Source: an uncultured Lachnospiraceae bacterium
GTDB lineage: Bacteria; Bacillota; Clostridia; Lachnospirales; Lachnospiraceae
Reading direction: 5' to 3'
Length of the DNA stretch: 5,356 bases
Assembly: GCA_946409475.1 (NCBI GenBank)
Contig: CAMJWQ010000247.1
Location: 1 to 5,356 of the forward strand
Position 1 is the stretch's first letter. The number at the start of each line of letters is the position of its first letter. A model generated the notes under the pieces. It was not told where the DNA came from, did not search any database, and saw nothing but the letters and a program-made list of their open reading frames with translations. Below are positions 1-5,356 of the stretch, in pieces. Made by a program: the position numbers and the translations under genes.

Positions 1-60
1 ATAATAACTATATAAGTATCATAAAATTAATATCACTTTAATCCTTATGCATTCGTGCGC

Positions 61-78
61 CTTCTCCCGAAGTTTTTT
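61..78 (+). terminator. weak candidate terminator of an upstream rightward unit
   Basis: A short hairpin (CTTC, loop TCCC, GAAG at 61-72) is followed directly by six T residues (73-78). This is the order expected for an intrinsic terminator reading rightward from a gene left of the window. The stem has only four base pairs, and the T run is also the left arm of the larger inverted repeat at 73-114, so the call is tentative. Confidence 0.2.
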
Positions 79-114
79 ATTTCATAGGATAGGCCTTCCC
101 TATGAAATAAAAAA
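73..114. repeat. perfect 16-bp inverted repeat with 10-nt loop
   Basis: The arms 73-88 (TTTTTTATTTCATAGG) and 99-114 are exact reverse complements, separated by ATAGGCCTTC. The T-rich half lies on the outer 5' side and the A-rich half on the outer 3' side. Both strands therefore read T-tract, stem, loop, stem, A-tract. An intrinsic terminator needs a U-tract after the stem, so this is not a standard terminator in either direction. It ends seven bases before the -35 box of the promoter at 121. It may be a protein-binding palindrome, an RNA stem-loop or a remnant of a small repetitive element; the sequence alone does not decide. Confidence 0.75.
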
Positions 115-120
115 AATTTC

Positions 121-150
121 TTGCCATTAGGAAAATGTATCCTGTATAAT
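121..150 (+). promoter_or_regulatory. sigma-A-type promoter for the pseudouridine synthase gene
   Basis: The -35 box TTGCCA (121-126, five of six consensus bases) is separated by 18 bp from a perfect -10 box TATAAT (145-150). Transcription would start near 157, giving a leader of about 30 nt to the TTG at 189 or about 75 nt to the ATG at 231. A short AGGA/TCCT inverted pair (129-132 and 140-143) lies inside the spacer and could be an operator, but it is too short to claim. Confidence 0.7.
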
Positions 151-174
151 TTTTTTATCTGAATTATGATAATT

Positions 175-180
175 AAGGAT
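175..180 (+). promoter_or_regulatory. ribosome binding site for an alternative TTG start at 189
   Basis: AAGGAT lies eight bases before an in-frame TTG at 189, so initiation there is possible. It would add 14 residues (MEIASDPFNHKGQH) to the pseudouridine synthase. The extension has no obvious family similarity, so I treat this as the secondary start. Confidence 0.3.
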
Positions 181-218
181 AAATGTGATTGGAAATAGCT
201 TCTGATCCATTTAACCAT

Positions 219-224
219 AAAGGA
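219..224 (+). promoter_or_regulatory. ribosome binding site deciding the ATG start at 231
   Basis: AAAGGA ends six bases before the ATG at 231, which is ideal spacing. The protein made from this ATG begins MIRILRYTID, resembling the usual beginning of clostridial RluA-family enzymes. This supports 231 over the upstream TTG. Confidence 0.65.
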
Positions 225-230
225 CAGCAT

Positions 231-1106
231 ATGATTCGTATTTTACGGTATACCATTGATGAGCTTAATCCTCTGCCCGTCTATGAGTTCTTAAAAAATA
301 AGGGTTATTCAAGAAATTTGATTAGACATATAAAAAAAGAAGATCAGGGCATCCTGCTGAACGGCCGGTGTCCCTTTGTCACGGATATGCTGAAGCCGGG
401 CGATCATTTGCAAATTACTATTAAGGATAATGAGCCTGCCAAAGCCGTTACTCCTACCCCGATGGATATTAAAATTATTTATGAAGATGAGGACTTACTG
501 ATTGTCAATAAAAATGCAGACATTCCCATACATCCGTCTTTAAATAATTATCACAGCTCTTTAGCGAACGGTTTATCCTGGTATTTTAAGGAGAACGGCC
601 AAAATTGTGTATTTCGCTGTATTAACCGTTTGGACCGGGATACGACAGGCCTTACCGTAATTGCTAAAAATATGCTCAGTGCCTGTATCTTATCTGAAAT
701 GGCCAGAAACCGCGTGATATGCAGAAGCTACCTGGCAGTGGTAACCGGAGAAATTACCAAAGGCGGCACCATAAGTGCCCCACTATCCAGAAAAGAAAAT
801 TCCATTGTGGAGCGAAAAGTCGATTTTATTGAGGGGGTTTCTGCCATCACGCATTATGAGCCCATTAAGTGGGGTAAAGGCCATACTTTGCTTCTTGTAC
901 GCCTGGAAACAGGGCGTACCCATCAGATTCGTGTTCATTTTAAGCACATCGGCCATCCCTTACCCGGTGATTATTTATATAATCCCGATTACCGTTTCAT
1001 TAAAAGACAGGCTTTACATTCTTATCAATTGGCATTTACACATCCCATTACCCAAAAGAATATGAAGTTTGAAGCGCCCTTACCGGAGGATATGAATTTT
1101 TTCTGA
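231..1106 (+). CDS. RluA-family RNA pseudouridine synthase
   Basis: This 291-residue enzyme is predicted to isomerise specific uridines to pseudouridine in rRNA or tRNA in the cytoplasm. Residues ~16-64 look like an S4-type RNA-binding region (YSRNLIRHIKK, then ILLNG and LKPGD). The catalytic domain follows from ~80. The family signature is at 132-140 (NRLDRDTTG), with D135 as the catalytic aspartate; most relatives have His where N132 stands. Also visible are the R-S-Y-L-A segment with the conserved Tyr (Y167) and the motif GRTHQIRVH (228-236) followed by GHPLPGD. Length and domain order fit the RluA/RluC/RluD group. The exact target uridine cannot be told from sequence, so no RluA/C/D symbol is given. 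The start is 231, with AAAGGA upstream; an in-frame TTG at 189 is a possible alternative. The gene is alone on its strand, has its own promoter and converges with the oxidoreductase gene. Confidence 0.92.
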   Translation: MIRILRYTIDELNPLPVYEFLKNKGYSRNLIRHIKKEDQGILLNGRCPFVTDMLKPGDHLQITIKDNEPAKAVTPTPMDIKIIYEDEDLLIVNKNADIPIHPSLNNYHSSLANGLSWYFKENGQNCVFRCINRLDRDTTGLTVIAKNMLSACILSEMARNRVICRSYLAVVTGEITKGGTISAPLSRKENSIVERKVDFIEGVSAITHYEPIKWGKGHTLLLVRLETGRTHQIRVHFKHIGHPLPGDYLYNPDYRFIKRQALHSYQLAFTHPITQKNMKFEAPLPEDMNFF

Positions 1107-1116
1107 GTTTTTTATA

Positions 1117-1139
1117 CCGGAGCACCGGAGGATTTTTTT
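1117..1139 (+). terminator. weak candidate terminator in the 37-bp convergent gap
   Basis: CCGG, loop AGCA, CCGG (1117-1128) could form a four-bp GC stem. After AGGA comes a run of seven T (1133-1139), compatible with weak termination of the rightward pseudouridine synthase transcript. On the other strand the hairpin is followed by TATAAAAAA, so it would not terminate the oncoming oxidoreductase transcript. The short stem and the gap before the T run keep confidence low. Confidence 0.3.
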
Positions 1140-1143
1140 CAAC

Positions 1144-2124
1144 CTAATAATCCATACTTTTTAACAGCTTATCAAGGGTTCTGGCATTCATAAGGGAAAA
1201 TTCATTGGAAACATAAGGCTTTTCCCCATCTGCTATGCACCGCACCATTTGTTCTGCTTCCAGCATATAATTATCGGGAACATTCACCTCAATATCCTCT
1301 CTCCTGCCGTTTCTGATTATGGAATAGGTCAGCCTGCCTTCCGCATTAAAGGGTATGGCAGCTTCCAGTATACCCTTTTCCCCATATACGATAAAACGAT
1401 CTGCTCTGTAGGGAGAGCACATGCCGATACTGAATACGGCTTTTCTGTTTTTAGAGAATTCCATTACACCCGTTGTCAATAAATCAATATTGCCTTCACT
1501 GTTTAAGGATACGGCTTTTGCCTCCAAAGGTTCCTCCCCAAAAACAGTTAAAATAATACTGGAGGTATAGCAGCCCAGATCATATAAAGAGCCGCCCAGG
1601 GTCTCCCTTTTCATACGGATATTATTCTCTTCGCAGGGGGGAATAAAAAAGCTTGTTTCCATAAACACGGGCTCTCCGATAATTCCCTCCCGTACCGTCT
1701 CCTTAACAGCCTTTATTATGGGACTGTGCAGGTAAGCAAAAGCTTCCATAAGAATAACGCCGTTTTCTTTACAGGCGGAAAGCATCTCTGATAATTCCTT
1801 TTCGCTGGCTGCTATGGGTTTTTCACATAAAATATGCTTTCTCTTTTTTGCAGCCCTCAAGACCCATTCCTTATGTAAATGATTGGGTAAGGGAATGTAG
1901 ACAGCATCAACGCCTTTATCCTCTAAAAGCTTTTCATAGGAGTCATACGCTTTTTCAAATCCAAATTCATATCGGAATTGTTCGGCTTTTTCTCTGTTTC
2001 TTCCCGCAATGGCATACAAATTACAATTTTCTGCCTTTCTCATGGCAGGTATGGTACAGGTTTTGGCTATATTGGCAGTTCCCAATATCCCCCAATTGAT
2101 TGTTTTCTCATTTTCCCGAAACAT
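1144..2124 (-). CDS. Gfo/Idh/MocA-family NAD(P)-dependent oxidoreductase
   Basis: This 326-residue soluble dehydrogenase is of the glucose-fructose oxidoreductase/inositol dehydrogenase type. An N-terminal Rossmann fold binds NAD(P) (GILGTANIA, 12-20; AGRN at 40-43). The EKP motif at 101-103 carries the catalytic lysine K102. The C-terminal substrate domain shows EAFAYLHSP (127-135) and GGSLYDLGCY (177-186). The DLGCY form and EAFAY resemble the dihydrodiol dehydrogenase/D-xylose dehydrogenase branch rather than the inositol dehydrogenases, which usually have Asp-x-Gly-x-His. The substrate, probably a sugar or a related polyol or aldose, is unknown. The ATG overlaps the TAA of the upstream UPF0303 gene by one base (TAATG). 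A purine-rich site, AGAGGGG, ends 11 bases upstream inside that gene, so translational coupling is likely. The gene ends the leftward block, and no clear terminator follows its TAG. Confidence 0.9.
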   Translation of the reverse strand: MFRENEKTINWGILGTANIAKTCTIPAMRKAENCNLYAIAGRNREKAEQFRYEFGFEKAYDSYEKLLEDKGVDAVYIPLPNHLHKEWVLRAAKKRKHILCEKPIAASEKELSEMLSACKENGVILMEAFAYLHSPIIKAVKETVREGIIGEPVFMETSFFIPPCEENNIRMKRETLGGSLYDLGCYTSSIILTVFGEEPLEAKAVSLNSEGNIDLLTTGVMEFSKNRKAVFSIGMCSPYRADRFIVYGEKGILEAAIPFNAEGRLTYSIIRNGRREDIEVNVPDNYMLEAEQMVRCIADGEKPYVSNEFSLMNARTLDKLLKSMDY

Positions 2125-2639
2125 TAATTATAATTCCCCTCTCTTATTCTCGGCACTTCATCCGCATGCAGATATTTCATAAGAGCTTTAATAATAAAAT
2201 CATGATCCGCAACATGGTTCAGTCCGGACACCAGAATCGTTCCGATTACCCCGGCCTCTTCAATACGTATGGGAAATCCGCCGCCGCAGCAGGCATATTC
2301 CTTCTCATCCAAAAAAATATCATCCATTGTCTTTCCCGATGCCTTTAATTTCGTATATAAATATAAGCTGCTTGTTTCCATAATACGTACGGTATTCTCT
2401 TTCCGTCTCATCCATTGCTCATTGTGAAAGTTGGTTCCGTCAAAGCCGTACTGAAAAACAATATAACCGTTATTGAGGCGAATACTGATCGCAACCGATA
2501 AATTTAACCTCTTCGCTTCTGCTACCAATAAATTGCCAAGCTCCCAGGCATCCGCATTGGTAAAATGCGTAAACTGCAGCAGCTCTTCCTGCATTCTGAG
2601 AATATCCATTAATTCTTCAATTGTTTTATCCTGCTCCAT
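2124..2639 (-). CDS. UPF0303 / haem-degrading-domain-like protein (GlcG/DUF336-type fold)
   Basis: This 171-residue cytoplasmic protein has no signal peptide or membrane segment. It resembles the UPF0303 family, related to the GlcG/HbpS 'haem-degrading' fold and to yeast Ybr137w. Recognisable features in order are: a helical N-terminus with FTNADAWELG (26-35); a core strand SVAISIRLNNGYIVFQYGFDGT; NEQWMRRKENTVRIMETSS (73-91), matching the family's W-x-x-R-K-x-x-x-V-x-R pattern; the glycine-rich CCGGGFPIR (117-125); and GVIGTILVSGLNHVADHDFI (130-149), with the SGL and DH residues typical of the family. Biochemical function is not established; the haem-degrading label is by fold only. The start is well supported by AAGGTGG seven bases before the ATG. 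The gene lies 65 bp downstream of trpS and overlaps the oxidoreductase gene, suggesting a two-gene functional unit. Confidence 0.82.
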   Translation of the reverse strand: MEQDKTIEELMDILRMQEELLQFTHFTNADAWELGNLLVAEAKRLNLSVAISIRLNNGYIVFQYGFDGTNFHNEQWMRRKENTVRIMETSSLYLYTKLKASGKTMDDIFLDEKEYACCGGGFPIRIEEAGVIGTILVSGLNHVADHDFIIKALMKYLHADEVPRIREGNYN

Positions 2640-2673
2640 AAAAGCACCACCTTATCATCATTTCATATCATAA

Positions 2674-2712
2674 CGGAATCCTTAATTTATACTATTCCGA
2701 ACTGTTATCGGA
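2674..2712 (-). repeat. two overlapping, mutually exclusive small inverted repeats after trpS
   Basis: The segment at 2694-2700 can pair in two ways. TCCGA (2696-2700) pairs with TCGGA (2708-2712) across a 7-nt loop that contains the trpS stop codon. Alternatively, ATTCCG (2694-2699) pairs with CGGAAT (2674-2679) across 14 nt. In the leftward transcript neither stem is followed by a U-tract, so neither is an intrinsic terminator. Readthrough from trpS into the UPF0303 gene therefore seems likely. The stems are five and six bp and could be chance. Confidence 0.35.
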
Positions 2713-3709
2713 TCTTATCAGGAAATCCGATTTTTCTTTGTACTTTTCTTAAGGTTTTTGACGCAAAATAATTTGCCTTTTGTGCATTGTTTTTGATAAT
2801 GGCATCAATATATGATTTGTCTTTTACCAATTCCTGATATTTATCCTGTACCGGCTTTAGTATACCGGCTACCGTTTCGCCTACGGCTGATTTAAATTCC
2901 CCATAGCCTTTCCCCTCGAATTCCTTCACTGTCTCTTCCGGTGTTTTACCCGCCGCCGCACAATAGATATCTATCAGATTTTTAATGCCGGGCTGTTCAT
3001 CTCTGTAAACTATCTGCGCTTCCGAATCCGTAACGGCTCTTTTAAATTTCCGGATAATACTATCCGTATCATCCATCAGATAGATACTGGCATTGGGGTT
3101 CTCATCGGATTTTGACATCTTTTTTTCCGGCTCCTGCAGGCTCATGATTTTAGCCCCTGCCTTACCCAGATAAATCTCAGGTACGGTAAATACGTCTCCA
3201 TAAATACCGTTAAACCTTTGGGCAATATCTCTTGTTATTTCCAAATGCTGCATTTGGTCGATACCCACCGGCACCACATCGGATTGAAATAATAAAATGT
3301 CTGCCGCCATTAAAACAGGATAGGTGAACAGTCCTGCATTAATATTATCCGCATGCTTTTGTGCTTTATCCTTAAATTGTGTCATTCGGTTCAGCTCGCC
3401 CATATAGGTATAGCAGTTTAATATCCAGGCTAATTCGGCATGAGCCGATACATGCGACTGATAATAGATACAGTTTTTCTCCGGATCAATTCCTGCCGCT
3501 ATATATAAAGTCAGTAAACTTCTGGCTCTTTTCCTTAGTTCCGACGGATCCTGCCTTATGGTAATGGAATGCATGTCAACCACACTATAAAAGCATTCAT
3601 ATTCGTCACTGATGGTCACCCAATTTTTAAGAGCTCCCAAATAATTTCCAAGAGTTAATGTTCCCGTTGCCTGCATACCGCTGAACAAAACCTTTTTTCC
3701 ATCTAACAT
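2705..3709 (-). CDS. trpS: tryptophan--tRNA ligase (TrpRS)
   Basis: This 334-residue class I aminoacyl-tRNA synthetase activates tryptophan with ATP and charges tRNA-Trp. The HIGH-equivalent is TLGN in GTLTLGNYLGA (16-26), preceded by FSGMQ. GIDQMQHLEITRDIA (149-163) is the conserved tryptophan/dimer region. The KMSKS loop is complete at 197-201, followed by DENPNASIYLMDD. The C-terminal helical part, about 215-334, matches the bacterial family, and total length is normal, so the gene looks intact. The ATG is preceded at seven bases by GGAGGA, the strongest ribosome binding site in the window. A promoter lies just upstream (3746-3774), with a leader of only about 30 nt. T-box or trp-attenuator control by a long leader RNA is therefore not possible from that promoter. 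It is probably the first gene of a unit with the UPF0303 and oxidoreductase genes. Confidence 0.97.
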   Translation of the reverse strand: MLDGKKVLFSGMQATGTLTLGNYLGALKNWVTISDEYECFYSVVDMHSITIRQDPSELRKRARSLLTLYIAAGIDPEKNCIYYQSHVSAHAELAWILNCYTYMGELNRMTQFKDKAQKHADNINAGLFTYPVLMAADILLFQSDVVPVGIDQMQHLEITRDIAQRFNGIYGDVFTVPEIYLGKAGAKIMSLQEPEKKMSKSDENPNASIYLMDDTDSIIRKFKRAVTDSEAQIVYRDEQPGIKNLIDIYCAAAGKTPEETVKEFEGKGYGEFKSAVGETVAGILKPVQDKYQELVKDKSYIDAIIKNNAQKANYFASKTLRKVQRKIGFPDKIR

Positions 3710-3745
3710 ACTGTAGTCCTCCGCTTAGTCTTCCTGTTGCTATTA

Positions 3746-3774
3746 AGTGTAGCACTCCCATTTTGGAAAGTCAA
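3746..3774 (-). promoter_or_regulatory. sigma-A-type promoter for trpS
   Basis: On the minus strand, TTGACT (3774-3769, five of six consensus bases) is followed after exactly 17 bp by TACACT (3751-3746, four of six). Transcription would start near 3739, about 30 nt before the trpS ATG. The promoter lies in the 105-bp gap between pyk and trpS. That gap has no intrinsic pyk terminator: only a GTGT/ACAC mini-stem at 3795-3806 without a U-tract. Some trpS expression may therefore also come from pyk readthrough. Confidence 0.65.
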
Positions 3775-3814
3775 TTCCGTCACTTTTCTTGTTAGTGTTT
3801 CCACACATATGTCA

Positions 3815-5233
3815 TTATTCTACTTCGTATATTTTAATCATATCAGACGGTTTTCCTTTTTGTGTCGTACTTCCCGCTACTATGACAAGAATATCACTCT
3901 TCTTGACCAGTCCGGATTCCTTTGCTTTTTCTACGGCATGCAGAAAGGTTTGATCCGATGAAAACTGTTCCGTTCCATACATGGATAAAACAGACCATGC
4001 AATGTTTATCTGTCTTGCCCTTTGTTCGTCCGTCACCACGGCAATAATCGGACAATCCGGTCTGTGGCTCGCCAGCAGCTGAACCGTTCTTCCCGTCGAT
4101 GACATAGCTACGATAGCCTTCGCTTTAATAGCGGAAGCCGCGTTACAGGCCGCCGCCGTAATAGCTCCGGCAAAATCCATTTCGATCTCCAAATCCACCT
4201 TTTTGTATTTTTCTTTATATTCCAGTGAATTTTCCGCACATTCCGCAATCTCGGACATAGTTTTCACAGCTGCTCCGGGATATTTTCCCATCGCCGTCTC
4301 TCCCGAAAGCATAATCATCGTACTTCCGTCATAAATGGCATTGGCAACATCGGAAACCTCAGCTCTTGTCGGTCTCGGATTCACCGTCATGGAATCCAGC
4401 ATTTGCGTGGCCGTAATCACATGAATTCCTTTTTTATTGCATTTTCTTATCATATCTTTTTGAATGGCAGGAAGATATTTCATGGATATCTCCACACCCA
4501 AATCACCTCTTGCTACCATTACACCATCACTAAGGTCTATAATTTCATCCAGATTGCGAATGCCTTCCTGGTTTTCCACCTTTGAAATGATTTTAATCTT
4601 GGAGCCTCCATGCTCATCCAGAAAGCTTCTAAGTGCAAGAATATCATTTTCAGAACGAATAAAGGAAGCTGCTATAAAATCCACTTCCTGTTCAATACCA
4701 AATAAAATATCCTTTTTGTCCTTGTCGTTCAAATACTCCATAGGAATACTTACATTAGGGATGTTGATGCTTTTTTTATTGCTTAATTTTCCTCCGTTAC
4801 AGACTCTGCAAATAATATCCTTATCCTTTATATCCACTGCTTCCATGGCTATCAGGCCGTCATCTATTAAGATGAGGGTGCCTGTTTTCACAAATTCCGC
4901 CAGATTTTCATAGGTAACGGCAACGGACTCTTTGTTTCCCGGGCGGTCACCTGTCGTTAACGTAAAGCTCTGCCCTTCCTCTAAAATGACCTTACCTTCC
5001 CCGAACTCTTTAATTCGTATTTCAGGACCTCTGGTGTCTAATAGGATGGGAATCGGCTTTTTATACTCTTTTCTTAATCTTTTAACTAAATCCATCCTTT
5101 CTTTTTGGATATCATGGGGATCATGTGAAAAATTTAATCTGGCACAATCCATACCATTTTCAATCAATTTTCTTAATATTGTTTCCTTTTCCGATGCCGG
5201 TCCTATCGTACAAATAATCTTCGTTTTTCTCAT
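3815..5233 (-). CDS. pyk: pyruvate kinase
   Basis: This 472-residue glycolytic enzyme transfers phosphate from phosphoenolpyruvate to ADP, giving pyruvate and ATP. The (beta/alpha)8 domain starts at KIICTIGPAS (5-14) and has ARLNFSH (31-37). The mobile B domain lies at about 71-168. The family signature is KIISKVENQEGI (214-225), with catalytic K218 and metal ligand E220. ARGDLGVE (241-248) supplies metal ligand D244, and ATQMLDSM is at 275-282. The C-terminal allosteric domain (~345-472) has the phosphate-binding SSTGRT (378-383). DTRGPEIRI (66-74) has Glu in the GPE position, which in this family marks K+-dependent enzymes; K+-independent ones have Lys. The extra PEP-utilising C-terminal domain found in Bacillus is absent, so the length is the compact type. 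The start has only a modest site (ACGGAA, nine bases upstream) with an in-frame stop just before it. No pfkA is visible upstream, because the window ends. Confidence 0.97.
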   Translation of the reverse strand: MRKTKIICTIGPASEKETILRKLIENGMDCARLNFSHDPHDIQKERMDLVKRLRKEYKKPIPILLDTRGPEIRIKEFGEGKVILEEGQSFTLTTGDRPGNKESVAVTYENLAEFVKTGTLILIDDGLIAMEAVDIKDKDIICRVCNGGKLSNKKSINIPNVSIPMEYLNDKDKKDILFGIEQEVDFIAASFIRSENDILALRSFLDEHGGSKIKIISKVENQEGIRNLDEIIDLSDGVMVARGDLGVEISMKYLPAIQKDMIRKCNKKGIHVITATQMLDSMTVNPRPTRAEVSDVANAIYDGSTMIMLSGETAMGKYPGAAVKTMSEIAECAENSLEYKEKYKKVDLEIEMDFAGAITAAACNAASAIKAKAIVAMSSTGRTVQLLASHRPDCPIIAVVTDEQRARQINIAWSVLSMYGTEQFSSDQTFLHAVEKAKESGLVKKSDILVIVAGSTTQKGKPSDMIKIYEVE

Positions 5234-5264
5234 ATTTATTTATTCCGTTCCTTTTTTTCTTAAT

Positions 5265-5294
5265 TTTTTACCTTTTTAATACTACTTATTCCAA
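5265..5294 (-). promoter_or_regulatory. weak candidate promoter for pyk
   Basis: On the minus strand, TTGGAA (5294-5289) is followed after 18 bp by TAAAAA (5270-5265); each matches four of six consensus bases. This would give a leader of about 25 nt. The region is so AT-rich that chance matches are expected. pyk may instead be transcribed from a gene beyond the right edge. No cre-like or other known operator is visible. Confidence 0.2.
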
Positions 5295-5304
5295 CTAAAT
5301 ATAC

Positions 5305-5332
5305 TTGAAAAAAAAAGAAAAGCTCTTATAAT
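5305..5332 (+). promoter_or_regulatory. strong rightward promoter for a gene beyond the window
   Basis: TTGAAA (5305-5310, five of six) is followed after 16 bp by a perfect TATAAT (5327-5332). The spacer is almost all A. Transcription would start near 5339 and leave the window, divergent from pyk. The predicted start lies beside an 8-bp palindrome GTTATAAC (5338-5345), and TTATAA is repeated at 5326-5331 and 5339-5344. AT-richness raises the chance of a false match. Confidence 0.5.
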
Positions 5333-5356
5333 TAATAGTTATAACATATATAAATT

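Noticed and set aside
166..198. Ten-codon reading frame MIIKDKCDWK in the leader of the pseudouridine synthase gene, as a possible leader peptide
   Set aside because: It has no ribosome binding site, no run of regulatory codons and no terminator/antiterminator after it; likely chance.
45..230. Leftward 61-codon open frame across the left intergenic region
   Set aside because: It runs antisense through the promoter and the inverted repeat, its composition is simply AT-rich (many Lys, Ile, Phe), and it has no family resemblance.
775..1065. Second rightward open frame inside the pseudouridine synthase gene
   Set aside because: It is an out-of-frame shadow of conserved RluA-family coding sequence.
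2640..2704. Separate promoter for the UPF0303 gene (TATAAA or TATGAT boxes on the minus strand)
   Set aside because: No acceptable -35 box is found 16-18 bp upstream of either box; readthrough from trpS explains expression more simply.
3795..3812. Overlapping small palindromes GTGT-TTCC-ACAC and ACATATGT downstream of pyk, as a pyk terminator
   Set aside because: The stem has four base pairs and no U-tract follows it on either strand.
4464..4913. Rightward 149-codon open frame inside pyk
   Set aside because: It is the antisense shadow of a clearly intact pyruvate kinase gene and has no start signal or recognisable domain.

Overview
The window looks like a chromosomal housekeeping segment from a low-GC Gram-positive anaerobe, most likely a Clostridia/Lachnospiraceae-type Firmicute. 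This rests on the strong purine-rich ribosome binding sites (GGAGGA before trpS, AAGGTGG before the UPF0303 gene), the very AT-rich intergenic DNA with sigma-A-like promoters, and the style of the proteins. It is inference from sequence character, not a database match. No mobile element, CRISPR array, tRNA, rRNA or riboswitch is recognisable.

Layout. Positions 1-230 are an AT-rich intergenic region. It holds a perfect 16-bp inverted repeat (73-114) and a good promoter (121-150) for a rightward gene. That gene (231-1106, +) encodes an RluA-family RNA pseudouridine synthase and has two competing in-frame starts. It converges, across only 37 bp, on a block of four leftward genes that fills the rest of the window. 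In transcription order these are pyruvate kinase (5233-3815), tryptophanyl-tRNA synthetase (3709-2705), a UPF0303/haem-degrading-like protein (2639-2124) and a Gfo/Idh/MocA-family NAD(P)-dependent oxidoreductase (2124-1144). The right edge (5234-5356) is AT-rich. It carries a strong rightward promoter (5305-5332) for a gene outside the window, divergent from pyk.

Transcription units. trpS has its own close-to-consensus promoter (3746-3774) and a very short leader, so there is no room for a T-box. No convincing intrinsic terminator lies between trpS and the UPF0303 gene. The UPF0303 gene and the oxidoreductase gene overlap by one base (TAATG) and are probably translationally coupled. A trpS - UPF0303 - oxidoreductase transcript is therefore likely.

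Functionally, pyk is the last glycolytic step, trpS charges tRNA-Trp and the RluA protein modifies RNA. The UPF0303/oxidoreductase pair is the only part with unknown substrate and biology. I found no evidence for a novel defence, mobile or biosynthetic system here. The most interesting points are regulatory or structural.
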